DNA of 8,247 nt from Oxalobacteraceae bacterium UBA5157 (GCA_002415335.1 DHXL01000416.1:12856-21102); one strand, 5' to 3'. Positions 1-5,761 are shown, counted from the first letter of the stretch. The notes: generated from the sequence alone by a model not told the origin. Translations and numbers: made by a program.

Positions 1-749
1 TCGACCCGGCACTGCCAGCGCACTTCCATCGTGGCGGCATCGACGCAGGTGAACAGACAACCCCACTTGCTCGGATCGTCGAGATCGCGCCCGTCGTTGG
101 GCAACGGTGTATGAAATTCCTGCCCGCAGAACACGCGTGTCGTGTAGTTGATTTTCGGATCGACCGGATCGCGCTTGTCGGGGAATATACCGTGGAAACC
201 CATCACGTTCGGCAGCTCGATAATCTTGTCGCATTCCATCGTATCCATGCGGATGCGCGCGAGCCTGGAGTGAATCTTGTCATTAGTGAACAGCCAGCGG
301 CTGTCATAAGTGCCGTCCTTATAGCTGCCATGCACATGATGGGTATCGCCGGTGGTGTACTTGAGGCTGCCGTCGGCTTTGGTCCCCATAATGGCTTTTG
401 ACTCGTTGGTAATACCCCAGCCCACCATGCAATCGATATTAAATATCGGAATTCGCTTCAAGGTGCGGCCGGAGGGAATGCCCACGATCCGCGCGTCTCC
501 ACCGTGTCCTGAACTGGTAAAGGAATAGTACTCATCCAGCTGGCCCGGTGCGACCTCGAAGCCGCCGGCGGCTACGGCCTTGGCAGAAGCCGAGGCGGAG
601 GATTTTGCTGCTGTTGCGTCTTCCTTGCAGCCAGCCAAGCCAAGCGATACGCCCGCGCCGGCCAGCCCCAGCAAGGCAGTCTTGCCCAGGAAGTTGCGAC
701 GGGTTTCGCGTAATTCGCCGTCGATCGGGTTCTTGGGTACTTTAGCCAT
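1..749 (-). CDS. nosZ: Nitrous oxide reductase NosZ, N-terminal part (cut by window edge)
   Basis: This gene encodes the periplasmic copper enzyme that reduces N2O to N2, the last step of denitrification. The first 249 codons are visible and read without a break to the edge; full-length family members are about 640-700 residues. Residues 1-62 are an export and linker region: a twin-arginine motif TRRNFLG (16-22), a hydrophobic stretch (24-39), a lipobox-like LAGC (38-41) and an Ala/Ser/Lys-rich linker. The reductase beta-propeller then begins, with GQLDEYYSF (69-77), GWGITNES (110-117), the CuZ-ligand motif DTHHVH (135-140), LFTNDK (153-158) and a further probable CuZ ligand H186 in GFHG. The start at 749 follows a good AGGAG. 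The family call is firm. The clade is less so: the RR motif and DxHHxH pattern resemble clade I, but the segment after H186 looks divergent and no nosR lies directly upstream. An FNR-type promoter upstream suggests oxygen/NO control. Confidence 0.95.
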   Translation of the reverse strand, partial: MAKVPKNPIDGELRETRRNFLGKTALLGLAGAGVSLGLAGCKEDATAAKSSASASAKAVAAGGFEVAPGQLDEYYSFTSSGHGGDARIVGIPSGRTLKRIPIFNIDCMVGWGITNESKAIMGTKADGSLKYTTGDTHHVHGSYKDGTYDSRWLFTNDKIHSRLARIRMDTMECDKIIELPNVMGFHGIFPDKRDPVDPKINYTTRVFCGQEFHTPLPNDGRDLDDPSKWGCLFTCVDAATMEVRWQCRV

Positions 750-757
750 TTACTCTG

Positions 758-762
758 CTCCT
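758..762 (-). promoter_or_regulatory. Ribosome binding site of nosZ
   Basis: AGGAG on the minus strand lies 8 nt before the ATG at 749. It fixes the nosZ start and leaves the twin-arginine motif at residues 16-22, a normal place for a Tat signal. An in-frame stop (TAA, 752-750) touches the ATG, so no N-terminal extension is possible. Confidence 0.85.
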
Positions 763-926
763 GAACTGGTTACTGAAAGGTCGGGCTGACCAACGGGTTG
801 CCAGCCACTGAATTGATTCGTATTGGGCGAGGCCGGGCTATTTCGCCCCAAGGCCGGGCGCAGGTGAAGGAATGACACGCATTTACAATTAGCTGCGACA
901 AAGGTATAGACGGTATCACGCCGGTA

Positions 927-948
927 ATCTGTGCGTCGGCGCACAGAT
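927..948. promoter_or_regulatory. Strong hairpin in the nosZ leader
   Basis: ATCTGTGCG (927-935) and CGCACAGAT (940-948) are perfect inverted arms of 9 bp around a 4-nt loop. The structure sits about 180 nt before the nosZ start codon. No T-run follows on either strand, so it is not a standard intrinsic terminator. It could be an RNA leader structure (stability, attenuation) or a dyad operator; the sequence does not decide between these. Confidence 0.5.
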
Positions 949-969
949 CGCGCGAGACTAGTCGTTAAT

Positions 970-1119
970 TCAGAGAGGATACGATTTGACGATAGCGGGA
1001 TAAGATTTGGCGATAGCGCGCCACGTTGGCGATGGCGGGTTCAACCGTAGTGTCTTTCGTTTCTGTTCTCGCTGCTCGAATATTCCCGATGTAATAGCCA
1101 TAAACGGGGCGGATTCCAT
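970..1119 (-). CDS. Tentative 49-residue small protein in the nosZ leader
   Basis: An ATG at 1119 with GGAG seven nt upstream opens a 49-codon frame ending in TGA at 970. The product is basic (cluster EQKRKTLR near the middle), has no membrane segment or Cys motif, and ends in an imperfect heptapeptide repeat AIAKSYP-AIVKSYP. I recognise no family. For it: the good ribosome binding site, and its place as first reading frame after the predicted FNR-type promoter, about 78 nt from the expected transcription start. Against it: by my count only about half of its codons end in G or C, while the neighbouring genes are strongly G/C-ending, and a third DNA repeat copy is out of register with the codons. 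It may be a leader peptide, an unknown small Nos-linked protein or chance. Confidence 0.25.
   Translation of the reverse strand: MESAPFMAITSGIFEQREQKRKTLRLNPPSPTWRAIAKSYPAIVKSYPL
983..1040. repeat. Three imperfect direct repeats with 20-21 bp period
   Basis: Copies are GATTTGACGATAGCGGG (983-999), GATTTGGCGATAGCGCG (1004-1020) and CGTTGGCGATGGCGGGT (1024-1040). The first two match at 15 of 17 positions. The period is close to two helical turns, which would put bound proteins on one DNA face. The first two copies are also seven codons apart in the tentative ORF on the minus strand, so coding repetition is an alternative. Confidence 0.5.
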
Positions 1120-1203
1120 AATCAATCTCCAATCTTCGAGCCGAGAATACTCAAAGCCAGCGCCTGCATGGCTTAAGTGACGGCATCATTGCCGTTGGGA
1201 TTC

Positions 1204-1209
1204 ATACTA
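1204..1209 (-). promoter_or_regulatory. Predicted -10 element of the nosZ promoter
   Basis: TAGTAT on the minus strand matches TATAAT at 4 of 6 positions. It lies just where a class II FNR-type promoter needs it: with the box centred at -41.5, transcription would start near 1197 and the -10 would cover 1204-1209. The opposite orientation has no comparable element at the mirrored position. Confidence 0.45.
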
Positions 1210-1231
1210 CGTGGCCGGGCCAAAACGCGAC

Positions 1232-1245
1232 TTGATCCACATCAA
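1232..1245 (-). promoter_or_regulatory. FNR/NNR/DNR-type binding site
   Basis: TTGATCCACATCAA is a perfect match to the TTGAT-N4-ATCAA consensus of the FNR/CRP-family anaerobic and NO-responsive activators (FNR, Anr, Dnr, NnrR). The -10 placement points it toward nosZ, 483 bp away on the minus strand. Control of a denitrification gene by such a factor is well established. Which family member acts here cannot be read from the site. Confidence 0.7.
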
Positions 1246-1388
1246 ATTTGCCGCAAACCCTGTGTCCGGCATGCCAGTTCTCCAAATAAAAACGAGTACG
1301 CTTCATCGGCGTTCAATGATGAATTGCTCGAGTGGGTCCAGTCGGTTCATGAAGGGGAAGGGGGAAAGCTACGGGCCGCACGCGACCT

Positions 1389-1406
1389 GCCATTGCGCGC
1401 AATGGC
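1389..1406. repeat. Perfect 18-bp palindrome downstream of hexR
   Basis: GCCATTGCGCGCAATGGC is identical to its reverse complement and begins about 50 bp after the hexR stop codon. As RNA it would form a 7-bp stem with a CGCG loop. No U-tract follows, so a classical Rho-independent terminator is not supported. It could be a weak or Rho-assisted terminator, a 3'-end-stabilising hairpin or an operator. Confidence 0.4.
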
Positions 1407-1454
1407 CCGATCCGATCGACAATTCCGCCCACGCTCAGCCGGCGACAGGCGCGC

Positions 1455-2327
1455 TTACTCCGCCTTTTGCGGATGTCTGAGGAACGAGTCGAATTGCATG
1501 TCGATTTTTTGCAGTGCTATTTGCGCGTTCTGCATCTTGCGGCGGAATTCCGGCCCCAATTTCAGTGCCAGCCCGACTGCCAGAATGTCGATCACGACCA
1601 AGTGCGCCAGGCGTGCCGAGATCGGCGTGTAAGGATCGGTATTGAAACTCAGGTCGATCGCTATCAGCACGGTCGCAAGCTCGGCCAGCGGGGTGCCGCT
1701 GGGAGCCAGCACGATCACGTCGGCGCCGACCTTGCGCGCCAGTTGCACGCTGCGCAGCAGCGCGATGCTGCTGCCGCGTTGCGAGATGGCGACCACCACG
1801 TCGCCTTTTTGCAGCAGCGAGGCGGCGATGCTGTGGATATGCGGATCGGTGTAGGCCACGGTCGGCACACCGGACCGGAAGAACTTGTGCTGCGCATCGG
1901 CGGCCACGATGCCGGAGGTACCTTGACCGTAAAACTCGATCTTGATCGAGCGCGCCAGGACGTCGAGCGCTTGTTGAATCGCATTGGAATCGAGCGAGTT
2001 GCGCAAGTCGAGCAGGGCATTGATCGAGCGGCTGCAAATCTTGTTGACCAGGTCAGCCGCCAAGTCGTCCTGCGCCGCCGGTTCATCCGCGCCCGGCAGC
2101 GCGAGCGCCAAACCTTGCGCCAGCTTGAGCTTGAACTCATGCCAGCCGTCGTAGCCGAGCGCCCGGCAAAAACGCACCACGGTCGGCTCCGAGACTTGCG
2201 CGTTCCTGGCCAGCGCGGTGATGTTTTCCGCAATCGCGAGGCCGGGATTTTTCAACACGGCGAGCGCGACTTTCTTCTCCGATTTGGAGAGCGAGTCGAG
2301 TTGTGTGCTGATGGAGTCGAGCAACAT
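1455..2327 (-). CDS. hexR: HexR-type transcriptional regulator (RpiR family, KDPG-responsive)
   Basis: HexR is a cytoplasmic repressor of glucose catabolism genes; in characterised proteobacteria KDPG binds its SIS domain and releases it from DNA. The 290-residue product has the two-domain RpiR layout: an N-terminal helix-turn-helix domain (about 1-77, recognition part SEPTVVRFCRALGYDGWHEF at 46-65) and a SIS sugar-phosphate domain (about 125-255) with GQGTSG (134-139) and ISQRGSS (181-187). Length fits E. coli HexR (289). I chose ATG 2327 because the conserved N-terminus LLDSISTQLDSLSKSEKKVA begins there; an in-frame ATG at 2366 would add 13 odd residues and overlap zwf. It follows zwf by 8 bp, so it is probably co-transcribed and autoregulated through the pgi promoter. 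No strong Shine-Dalgarno is seen, which suggests translational coupling to zwf. Confidence 0.93.
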   Translation of the reverse strand: MLLDSISTQLDSLSKSEKKVALAVLKNPGLAIAENITALARNAQVSEPTVVRFCRALGYDGWHEFKLKLAQGLALALPGADEPAAQDDLAADLVNKICSRSINALLDLRNSLDSNAIQQALDVLARSIKIEFYGQGTSGIVAADAQHKFFRSGVPTVAYTDPHIHSIAASLLQKGDVVVAISQRGSSIALLRSVQLARKVGADVIVLAPSGTPLAELATVLIAIDLSFNTDPYTPISARLAHLVVIDILAVGLALKLGPEFRRKMQNAQIALQKIDMQFDSFLRHPQKAE

Positions 2328-2335
2328 GATGAGTC

Positions 2336-3808
2336 TTACATTTCCGGCAGCGACTCTTCCCGCCACTGCAAGCCGTCACGTCCGATCAGTGCGCTGGCCG
2401 CGGCCGGACCCCAGGTGCCGGACGCATACGGCAGCGGTTCGGTTTCTTGCTGTTCCCAGTAGTTGAGGATGGGCTCGACCCATTCCCACGCCGCTTCCAA
2501 TTCGTCGCTACGCATGAACAGCGTCAACTGGCCGCGCAGCACGTCGAGTAGCAGGCGCTCATAGGCTTCCATACGGGGCATCTTGAAGGTTTCGCGGAAA
2601 TCCAGTTCCAGTTCGACCGGCTTCAAGCGCATGCCATCGCCCGGCGTCTTGGCCATCAGGTTGAGTTGCAGGCCTTCGTCCGGCTGCAGTCGTATCACCA
2701 GGCAATTTGGCAGGGCGGGGCCGGTGCCTTGCGTGAAAATCGAATGCGGAACGGTTTTGAAACGCACCACGATTTCCGCCAGTTGGTCGGCCATTCGCTT
2801 GCCGGTACGAAGGTAGAACGGGACGCCGGCCCAGCGCCAGGTATCGATCTCGGCCTTGACGGCGACGTAGGTTTCGGTGCGCGACTCCGGCTTGGCGTCC
2901 GGTTCGTGGCGATAGCTTGGAACCGCGATGCCTTCGACGTGGCCGGCGCGATACTGGCCGCGGATCACGTTCTGCGCCAGTGTGGCCGGCGTGAAACGTT
3001 TGAGCGAACGCAGCACCTTCAGCTTCTCGTCGCGCACCGCGTCTGGCGTGACCGACACCGGCGGCTCCATCGCGACGATACAGAGCAACTGCAGCAGGTG
3101 ATTCTGCAACATGTCGCGCAAGGCCCCCGAAGTTTCGTAATAGTCCATGCGGTTGCCGACGCCGAGTTCTTCCGCAATCGTGATTTGCACGTCGGAGATC
3201 CACTCGCGGCGCCACAGCGGCTCGAACAAGACATTGCCGAAGCGCAGCGCCAGCAGGTTTTGCACCGCTTCCTTGCCGAGATAATGGTCGATGCGGTAGA
3301 TCTGCGATTCGGCGAACACGCTTCCCACGTCGGCAATGATTTGCCTGGCGCTGGCCAGATCGCGACCGAGCGGCTTCTCCAGCACCACGCGCGAGTTCGG
3401 CGCGGCGAGGCCGCAGGCGGACAGGTTGTGGCAAATCCTGGCGAACAGGCTAGGCGGCGTCGCCAGGTAGAACACACTGGTGATGGCGCTGTCCTTGCGT
3501 ACCATGTCAACCAGCGGCTGATAGGTGGCGGCATCGTTCGCATCGAGCGAAAGGTAGTCGATACGCGCGCAAAACGCTTCCCACAACCTTGGATCGAAGT
3601 TCGCAGCGGCGATGTGCCGTTTTGAGTTTTGATTGATCTCGGTGAGGAATTCGTCCCGGCTCCAGCCATGGCGGCCGACGCAAATGATGCGCGCGCCCGG
3701 CGGCAAGTCCTTGGCGCGGTCGCGCGCATACATCGCGGGTAACAGTTTGCGCATGGCGAGATCGCCGCCACCGCCGAATAAGACTAAATCGAAATCTGCA
3801 AGAGCCAT
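2336..3808 (-). CDS. zwf: Glucose-6-phosphate 1-dehydrogenase
   Basis: The enzyme oxidises glucose-6-phosphate to 6-phosphogluconolactone with NAD(P)+ and feeds both the Entner-Doudoroff and oxidative pentose phosphate routes. At 490 residues it is full length. The N-terminal Rossmann domain has the glycine-rich FGGGGDLAMRKLLP (11-24), where the usual G-x-(T/S)-G-D has Gly in place of Thr/Ser, and VGR (44-46), whose Arg is typical of NADP use. EKPLG (144-148) and the substrate-binding/active-site signature RIDHYLGKE (172-180) follow, then the large C-terminal alpha+beta domain with GALRDMLQNHLLQ. The start at 3808 directly precedes the nucleotide-binding strand, so little could be trimmed, but no clear Shine-Dalgarno lies before it. 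It sits 61 bp after pgi and 8 bp before hexR on the same strand, consistent with one operon. Confidence 0.97.
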   Translation of the reverse strand: MALADFDLVLFGGGGDLAMRKLLPAMYARDRAKDLPPGARIICVGRHGWSRDEFLTEINQNSKRHIAAANFDPRLWEAFCARIDYLSLDANDAATYQPLVDMVRKDSAITSVFYLATPPSLFARICHNLSACGLAAPNSRVVLEKPLGRDLASARQIIADVGSVFAESQIYRIDHYLGKEAVQNLLALRFGNVLFEPLWRREWISDVQITIAEELGVGNRMDYYETSGALRDMLQNHLLQLLCIVAMEPPVSVTPDAVRDEKLKVLRSLKRFTPATLAQNVIRGQYRAGHVEGIAVPSYRHEPDAKPESRTETYVAVKAEIDTWRWAGVPFYLRTGKRMADQLAEIVVRFKTVPHSIFTQGTGPALPNCLVIRLQPDEGLQLNLMAKTPGDGMRLKPVELELDFRETFKMPRMEAYERLLLDVLRGQLTLFMRSDELEAAWEWVEPILNYWEQQETEPLPYASGTWGPAAASALIGRDGLQWREESLPEM

Positions 3809-3869
3809 GATGGAAAGTTATTGTCGTAAAGTGAGTATTGCGCCTGAACTCATGCGTCGCACTGGAAGC
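3809..3869 (-). other. pgi-zwf intercistronic spacer
   Basis: This 61-bp gap between the pgi stop and zwf start holds no HexR-like palindrome, no clear ribosome binding site and no T-tract hairpin. Read-through from pgi into zwf is therefore the simplest reading. Confidence 0.6.
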
Positions 3870-5513
3870 CTAGAGTGCTTTCCGGGCGCGCGCAATGAGG
3901 CCGTTGGTCGAACTGTCATGCAATCCCGGTTGCGCCGTATCGGTCAATTCGGCCTGCAGATTTTTCGCCATGAGCTTGCCCAGTTCGACGCCCCATTGGT
4001 CGAAACTGTTGACGCCCCACAGCACGCCCTGCACGAATACTTTGTGTTCGTATAGCGCGATCAGCGCGCCGAGCGCGGCCGGAGTCAGGGCCTGCATCAG
4101 TATCGTGTTGCTGGGACGGTTGCCCGGAAAAGTCCGATGCGGTACCAGTGCTGCGATGGCGGCCGCATCGAGGCCTTGCGCCTGCAGATCGGCGCGCACT
4201 TCATCGGCGTCCTTGCCGCGCATCAGCGCCTCCGATTGCGCGAAGCAATTGGCCAGCAGTGCCGCCTGATGTCCCGCAAGCGTATGGCTCGGCTGCAGCG
4301 CAGCAATGAAATCCACCGGCACAGAATCCGTACCCTGATGCAGCAACTGAAAATACGCATGCTGGCCGTTGGTGCCGACATCGCCCCACACTACAGGACA
4401 ACTTGCGAAGTCGAGTGCCGTACCGTCGCGCGCGACGCGCTTGCCGTTGCTTTCCATTTCGAGTTGCTGCAAATAGGCGGGAAAGCGGCTGAGATCCTGG
4501 TGGTAGGGCGCGATCGATATCGAGGCGCTGCCGAAGAAATTGCGATACCAGACACCGATCAGCGCCATCAGCACCGGCATGTTCTGTTCCAGCGGCGCGC
4601 TGCGGAAATGCGTGTCCATCGCATGGGCGCCGGCCAGGAATTCGCTGAATTTTTCGAATCCGATCGACAGTGCGACCGGCAAGCCGATCGCCGACCAGAT
4701 CGAATAGCGACCGCCGACCCAATCCCAGAACGGGAACATGTTCTCCGGATCGATGCCGAAGGCTTGAACGCGCTCGACATTGGTCGACACCGCGACAAAG
4801 TGTTTCGGCAAATCCGCTGCATTGGCGGAGCGCAGGAACCAGTCGCGCGCCGATTGCGCATTCATCATGGTCTCGGTGGTGCTGAAAGTCTTGGACGCGA
4901 TAATGAACAGCGTGCTGTCCGGATTAACCTTCGACAGCACTGCATCGAGATCATGGCCGTCGACATTCGAGACGAAATGCATACTGAGTCGCGGGTGCGC
5001 AAACGAGCGTAGCGCGCGGCTCACCATTTCCGGCCCGAGATCGGACCCGCCGATGCCGATGTTCACGACATCGGTGATCGGCTTGCCGTTATGGCCCAGC
5101 CATCGCCCGGCTCGCACGCGGTCGGAGAAGTAGCGCAATCGGTCCAGCACGGCCTCCACGTCGCCGCCGATATCCTGGCCATCGACGTGCAACGCCTGGC
5201 CGCGCGGCGCACGCAACGCGGTGTGCAATACGGCGCGCTGCTCGGTTGAATTGATTTTCTCGCCGGCGAACATGGCATCACGTTGCGCTTCCACGCCGCG
5301 CTCGCGTGCCAGCGCACATAGCAACTTCAGCGTCGTGCTGTTCAGGCGATTCTTTGAGTAATCCAGGAACAGGCCAGCCGCTTCGATCGACATATGCGTG
5401 AAGCGCGTCGGGTCCTGCTCGAACAATTGTCGCATCTGCCAGGTTTCGGCTTCGGCGCGATGCGCTTGGAGCGTTTGGAATGCTGCGGCAGCGGTGAGGG
5501 CGGACGGGTGCAT
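3870..5513 (-). CDS. pgi: Glucose-6-phosphate isomerase
   Basis: Pgi interconverts glucose-6-phosphate and fructose-6-phosphate in the cytoplasm. The 547-residue product matches the E. coli enzyme (549) in length. Two SIS folds are present: NIGIGGSDLGPEMV (151-164), SNVDGHD (182-188) and KTFSTTETMMNAQS (208-221) in the first; signature 1 DWVGGRYSIWSAIG (264-277), the catalytic ESNGK (354-358, general base E354), GDVGTNGQHAYF (377-388, H385 for ring opening) and signature 2 NSFDQWGVELGK (502-513, K513) further on. The ATG at 5513 gives a normal N-terminus, though no strong Shine-Dalgarno precedes it. It is the first gene of the pgi-zwf-hexR unit and has a HexR-like operator 52 bp upstream. In bacteria that use the Entner-Doudoroff route, Pgi can run in the gluconeogenic direction to return fructose-6-phosphate to Zwf, which would explain its co-control; that is inference here. 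Confidence 0.98.
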   Translation of the reverse strand: MHPSALTAAAAFQTLQAHRAEAETWQMRQLFEQDPTRFTHMSIEAAGLFLDYSKNRLNSTTLKLLCALARERGVEAQRDAMFAGEKINSTEQRAVLHTALRAPRGQALHVDGQDIGGDVEAVLDRLRYFSDRVRAGRWLGHNGKPITDVVNIGIGGSDLGPEMVSRALRSFAHPRLSMHFVSNVDGHDLDAVLSKVNPDSTLFIIASKTFSTTETMMNAQSARDWFLRSANAADLPKHFVAVSTNVERVQAFGIDPENMFPFWDWVGGRYSIWSAIGLPVALSIGFEKFSEFLAGAHAMDTHFRSAPLEQNMPVLMALIGVWYRNFFGSASISIAPYHQDLSRFPAYLQQLEMESNGKRVARDGTALDFASCPVVWGDVGTNGQHAYFQLLHQGTDSVPVDFIAALQPSHTLAGHQAALLANCFAQSEALMRGKDADEVRADLQAQGLDAAAIAALVPHRTFPGNRPSNTILMQALTPAALGALIALYEHKVFVQGVLWGVNSFDQWGVELGKLMAKNLQAELTDTAQPGLHDSSTNGLIARARKAL

Positions 5514-5548
5514 GATGGCAGGGGTCGAGGTGTTGATTATTTATTGCA

Positions 5549-5565
5549 CTATACATCAAGTATAG
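5549..5565. promoter_or_regulatory. Inverted repeat at the pgi promoter
   Basis: CTATAC (5549-5554) and GTATAG (5560-5565) are perfect inverted arms separated by 5 bp. The element overlaps the predicted pgi -10 and abuts the HexR-like box. It is unlike the HexR site. It may be an operator for another regulator or simply a consequence of two overlapping TATA-like -10 hexamers on the minus strand (TATACT and TATAGT). Confidence 0.35.
5559..5564 (-). promoter_or_regulatory. Predicted -10 element of the pgi promoter
   Basis: TATACT on the minus strand matches TATAAT at 5 of 6 positions and directly follows the HexR-like box, which would therefore occupy the -35/-10 spacer. No good TTGACA-like -35 is visible. 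A second candidate, TATAGT, lies at 5548-5553. Confidence 0.45.
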
Positions 5566-5579
5566 GTAATTTCACTACA
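5565..5579 (-). promoter_or_regulatory. Predicted HexR operator for pgi-zwf-hexR
   Basis: TGTAGTGAAATTACC on the minus strand resembles the TGTAAT-N3-ATTACA-like palindrome known for HexR in proteobacteria and matches the second copy before edd (TGTAGTAAAATTTCA) at 12 of 15 positions. It lies just upstream of the pgi -10, a good position for repression by HexR. Confidence 0.65.
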
Positions 5580-5720
5580 AAATGTTTCGTCGCGACTTGT
5601 ATCCTGTTATTGCCCTGTCGGAACTCGTCTGGCGTGTCGTCAAATTTTGGGCGTCATGCAAAATTTTGGCGAGAACGAGTTGCCAAAAAATCGCTTGATT
5701 TACAGTCTCGCTACTTTAAT

Positions 5721-5735
5721 TGTAGTAAAATTTCA
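5721..5735 (+). promoter_or_regulatory. Predicted HexR operator for edd-eda
   Basis: TGTAGTAAAATTTCA starts 41 bp before the edd ATG and is the second copy of the palindrome found at the divergent pgi promoter. It contains a -10-like TAAAAT (5726-5731, 5 of 6 matches to TATAAT), so a bound repressor would block RNA polymerase. Its pairing with the site at 5565-5579 in a cluster that encodes HexR is the main support. Confidence 0.65.
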
Positions 5736-5751
5736 TTTATCGAAATGAGCC

Positions 5752-5755
5752 AGGA
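5752..5755 (+). promoter_or_regulatory. Ribosome binding site of edd
   Basis: AGGA lies 6 nt before the ATG at 5762 and supports this start. Confidence 0.7.
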
Positions 5756-5761
5756 AATATC

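Larger units (their letters stand above)
750..1454. other. Intergenic region between hexR and nosZ
   Basis: These 705 bp carry no recognisable gene family on either strand. They are less GC-rich in places than the flanking genes. Contents seen: an 18-bp perfect palindrome (1389-1406), a perfect FNR-type box (1232-1245) with a -10-like element (1204-1209), a tentative 49-codon ORF (970-1119), an imperfect 21-bp-period repeat (983-1040), a 9-bp-stem hairpin (927-948) and the nosZ ribosome binding site. No T-tract terminator was found after hexR, so read-through from hexR into nosZ cannot be excluded. ORF-like stretches on the plus strand here (for example 1177-1632) run into hexR antisense and look like chance. 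Confidence 0.75.

Noticed and set aside
434..448. 15-bp palindrome CGATATTAAATATCG
   Set aside because: It lies inside the nosZ coding sequence, where the codons explain it, and no promoter context supports an operator.
750..944. 64-codon frame on the minus strand ending at the nosZ ATG
   Set aside because: It needs a GTG start inside the 927-948 hairpin, has no ribosome binding site and no recognisable sequence. Its stop just abuts the nosZ start.
1348..1367. Purine-rich run (GAAGGGGAAGGGGGAAAG)
   Set aside because: Looks like a strong ribosome binding site on the plus strand, but no credible gene follows it.
1177..1632. 151-codon and overlapping 89-codon frames on the plus strand
   Set aside because: No ribosome binding site or family resemblance; they cross the nosZ promoter and run antisense into hexR.
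2328..2366. Upstream in-frame ATG for hexR (303-residue version)
   Set aside because: The added residues are not like the HexR N-terminus and would overlap zwf; 290 residues from 2327 match the family length.
1467..2462. 331-codon open frame on the plus strand
   Set aside because: It lies antisense to hexR and the end of zwf, is rich in Arg/His/Gln typical of a shadow frame in GC-rich DNA, and resembles no family.
2666..3625. 319-codon open frame on the plus strand
   Set aside because: Antisense to zwf, which is clearly the real gene; composition typical of a shadow frame.
4137..5012. 291-codon open frame on the plus strand
   Set aside because: Antisense to pgi, which has all catalytic motifs intact.
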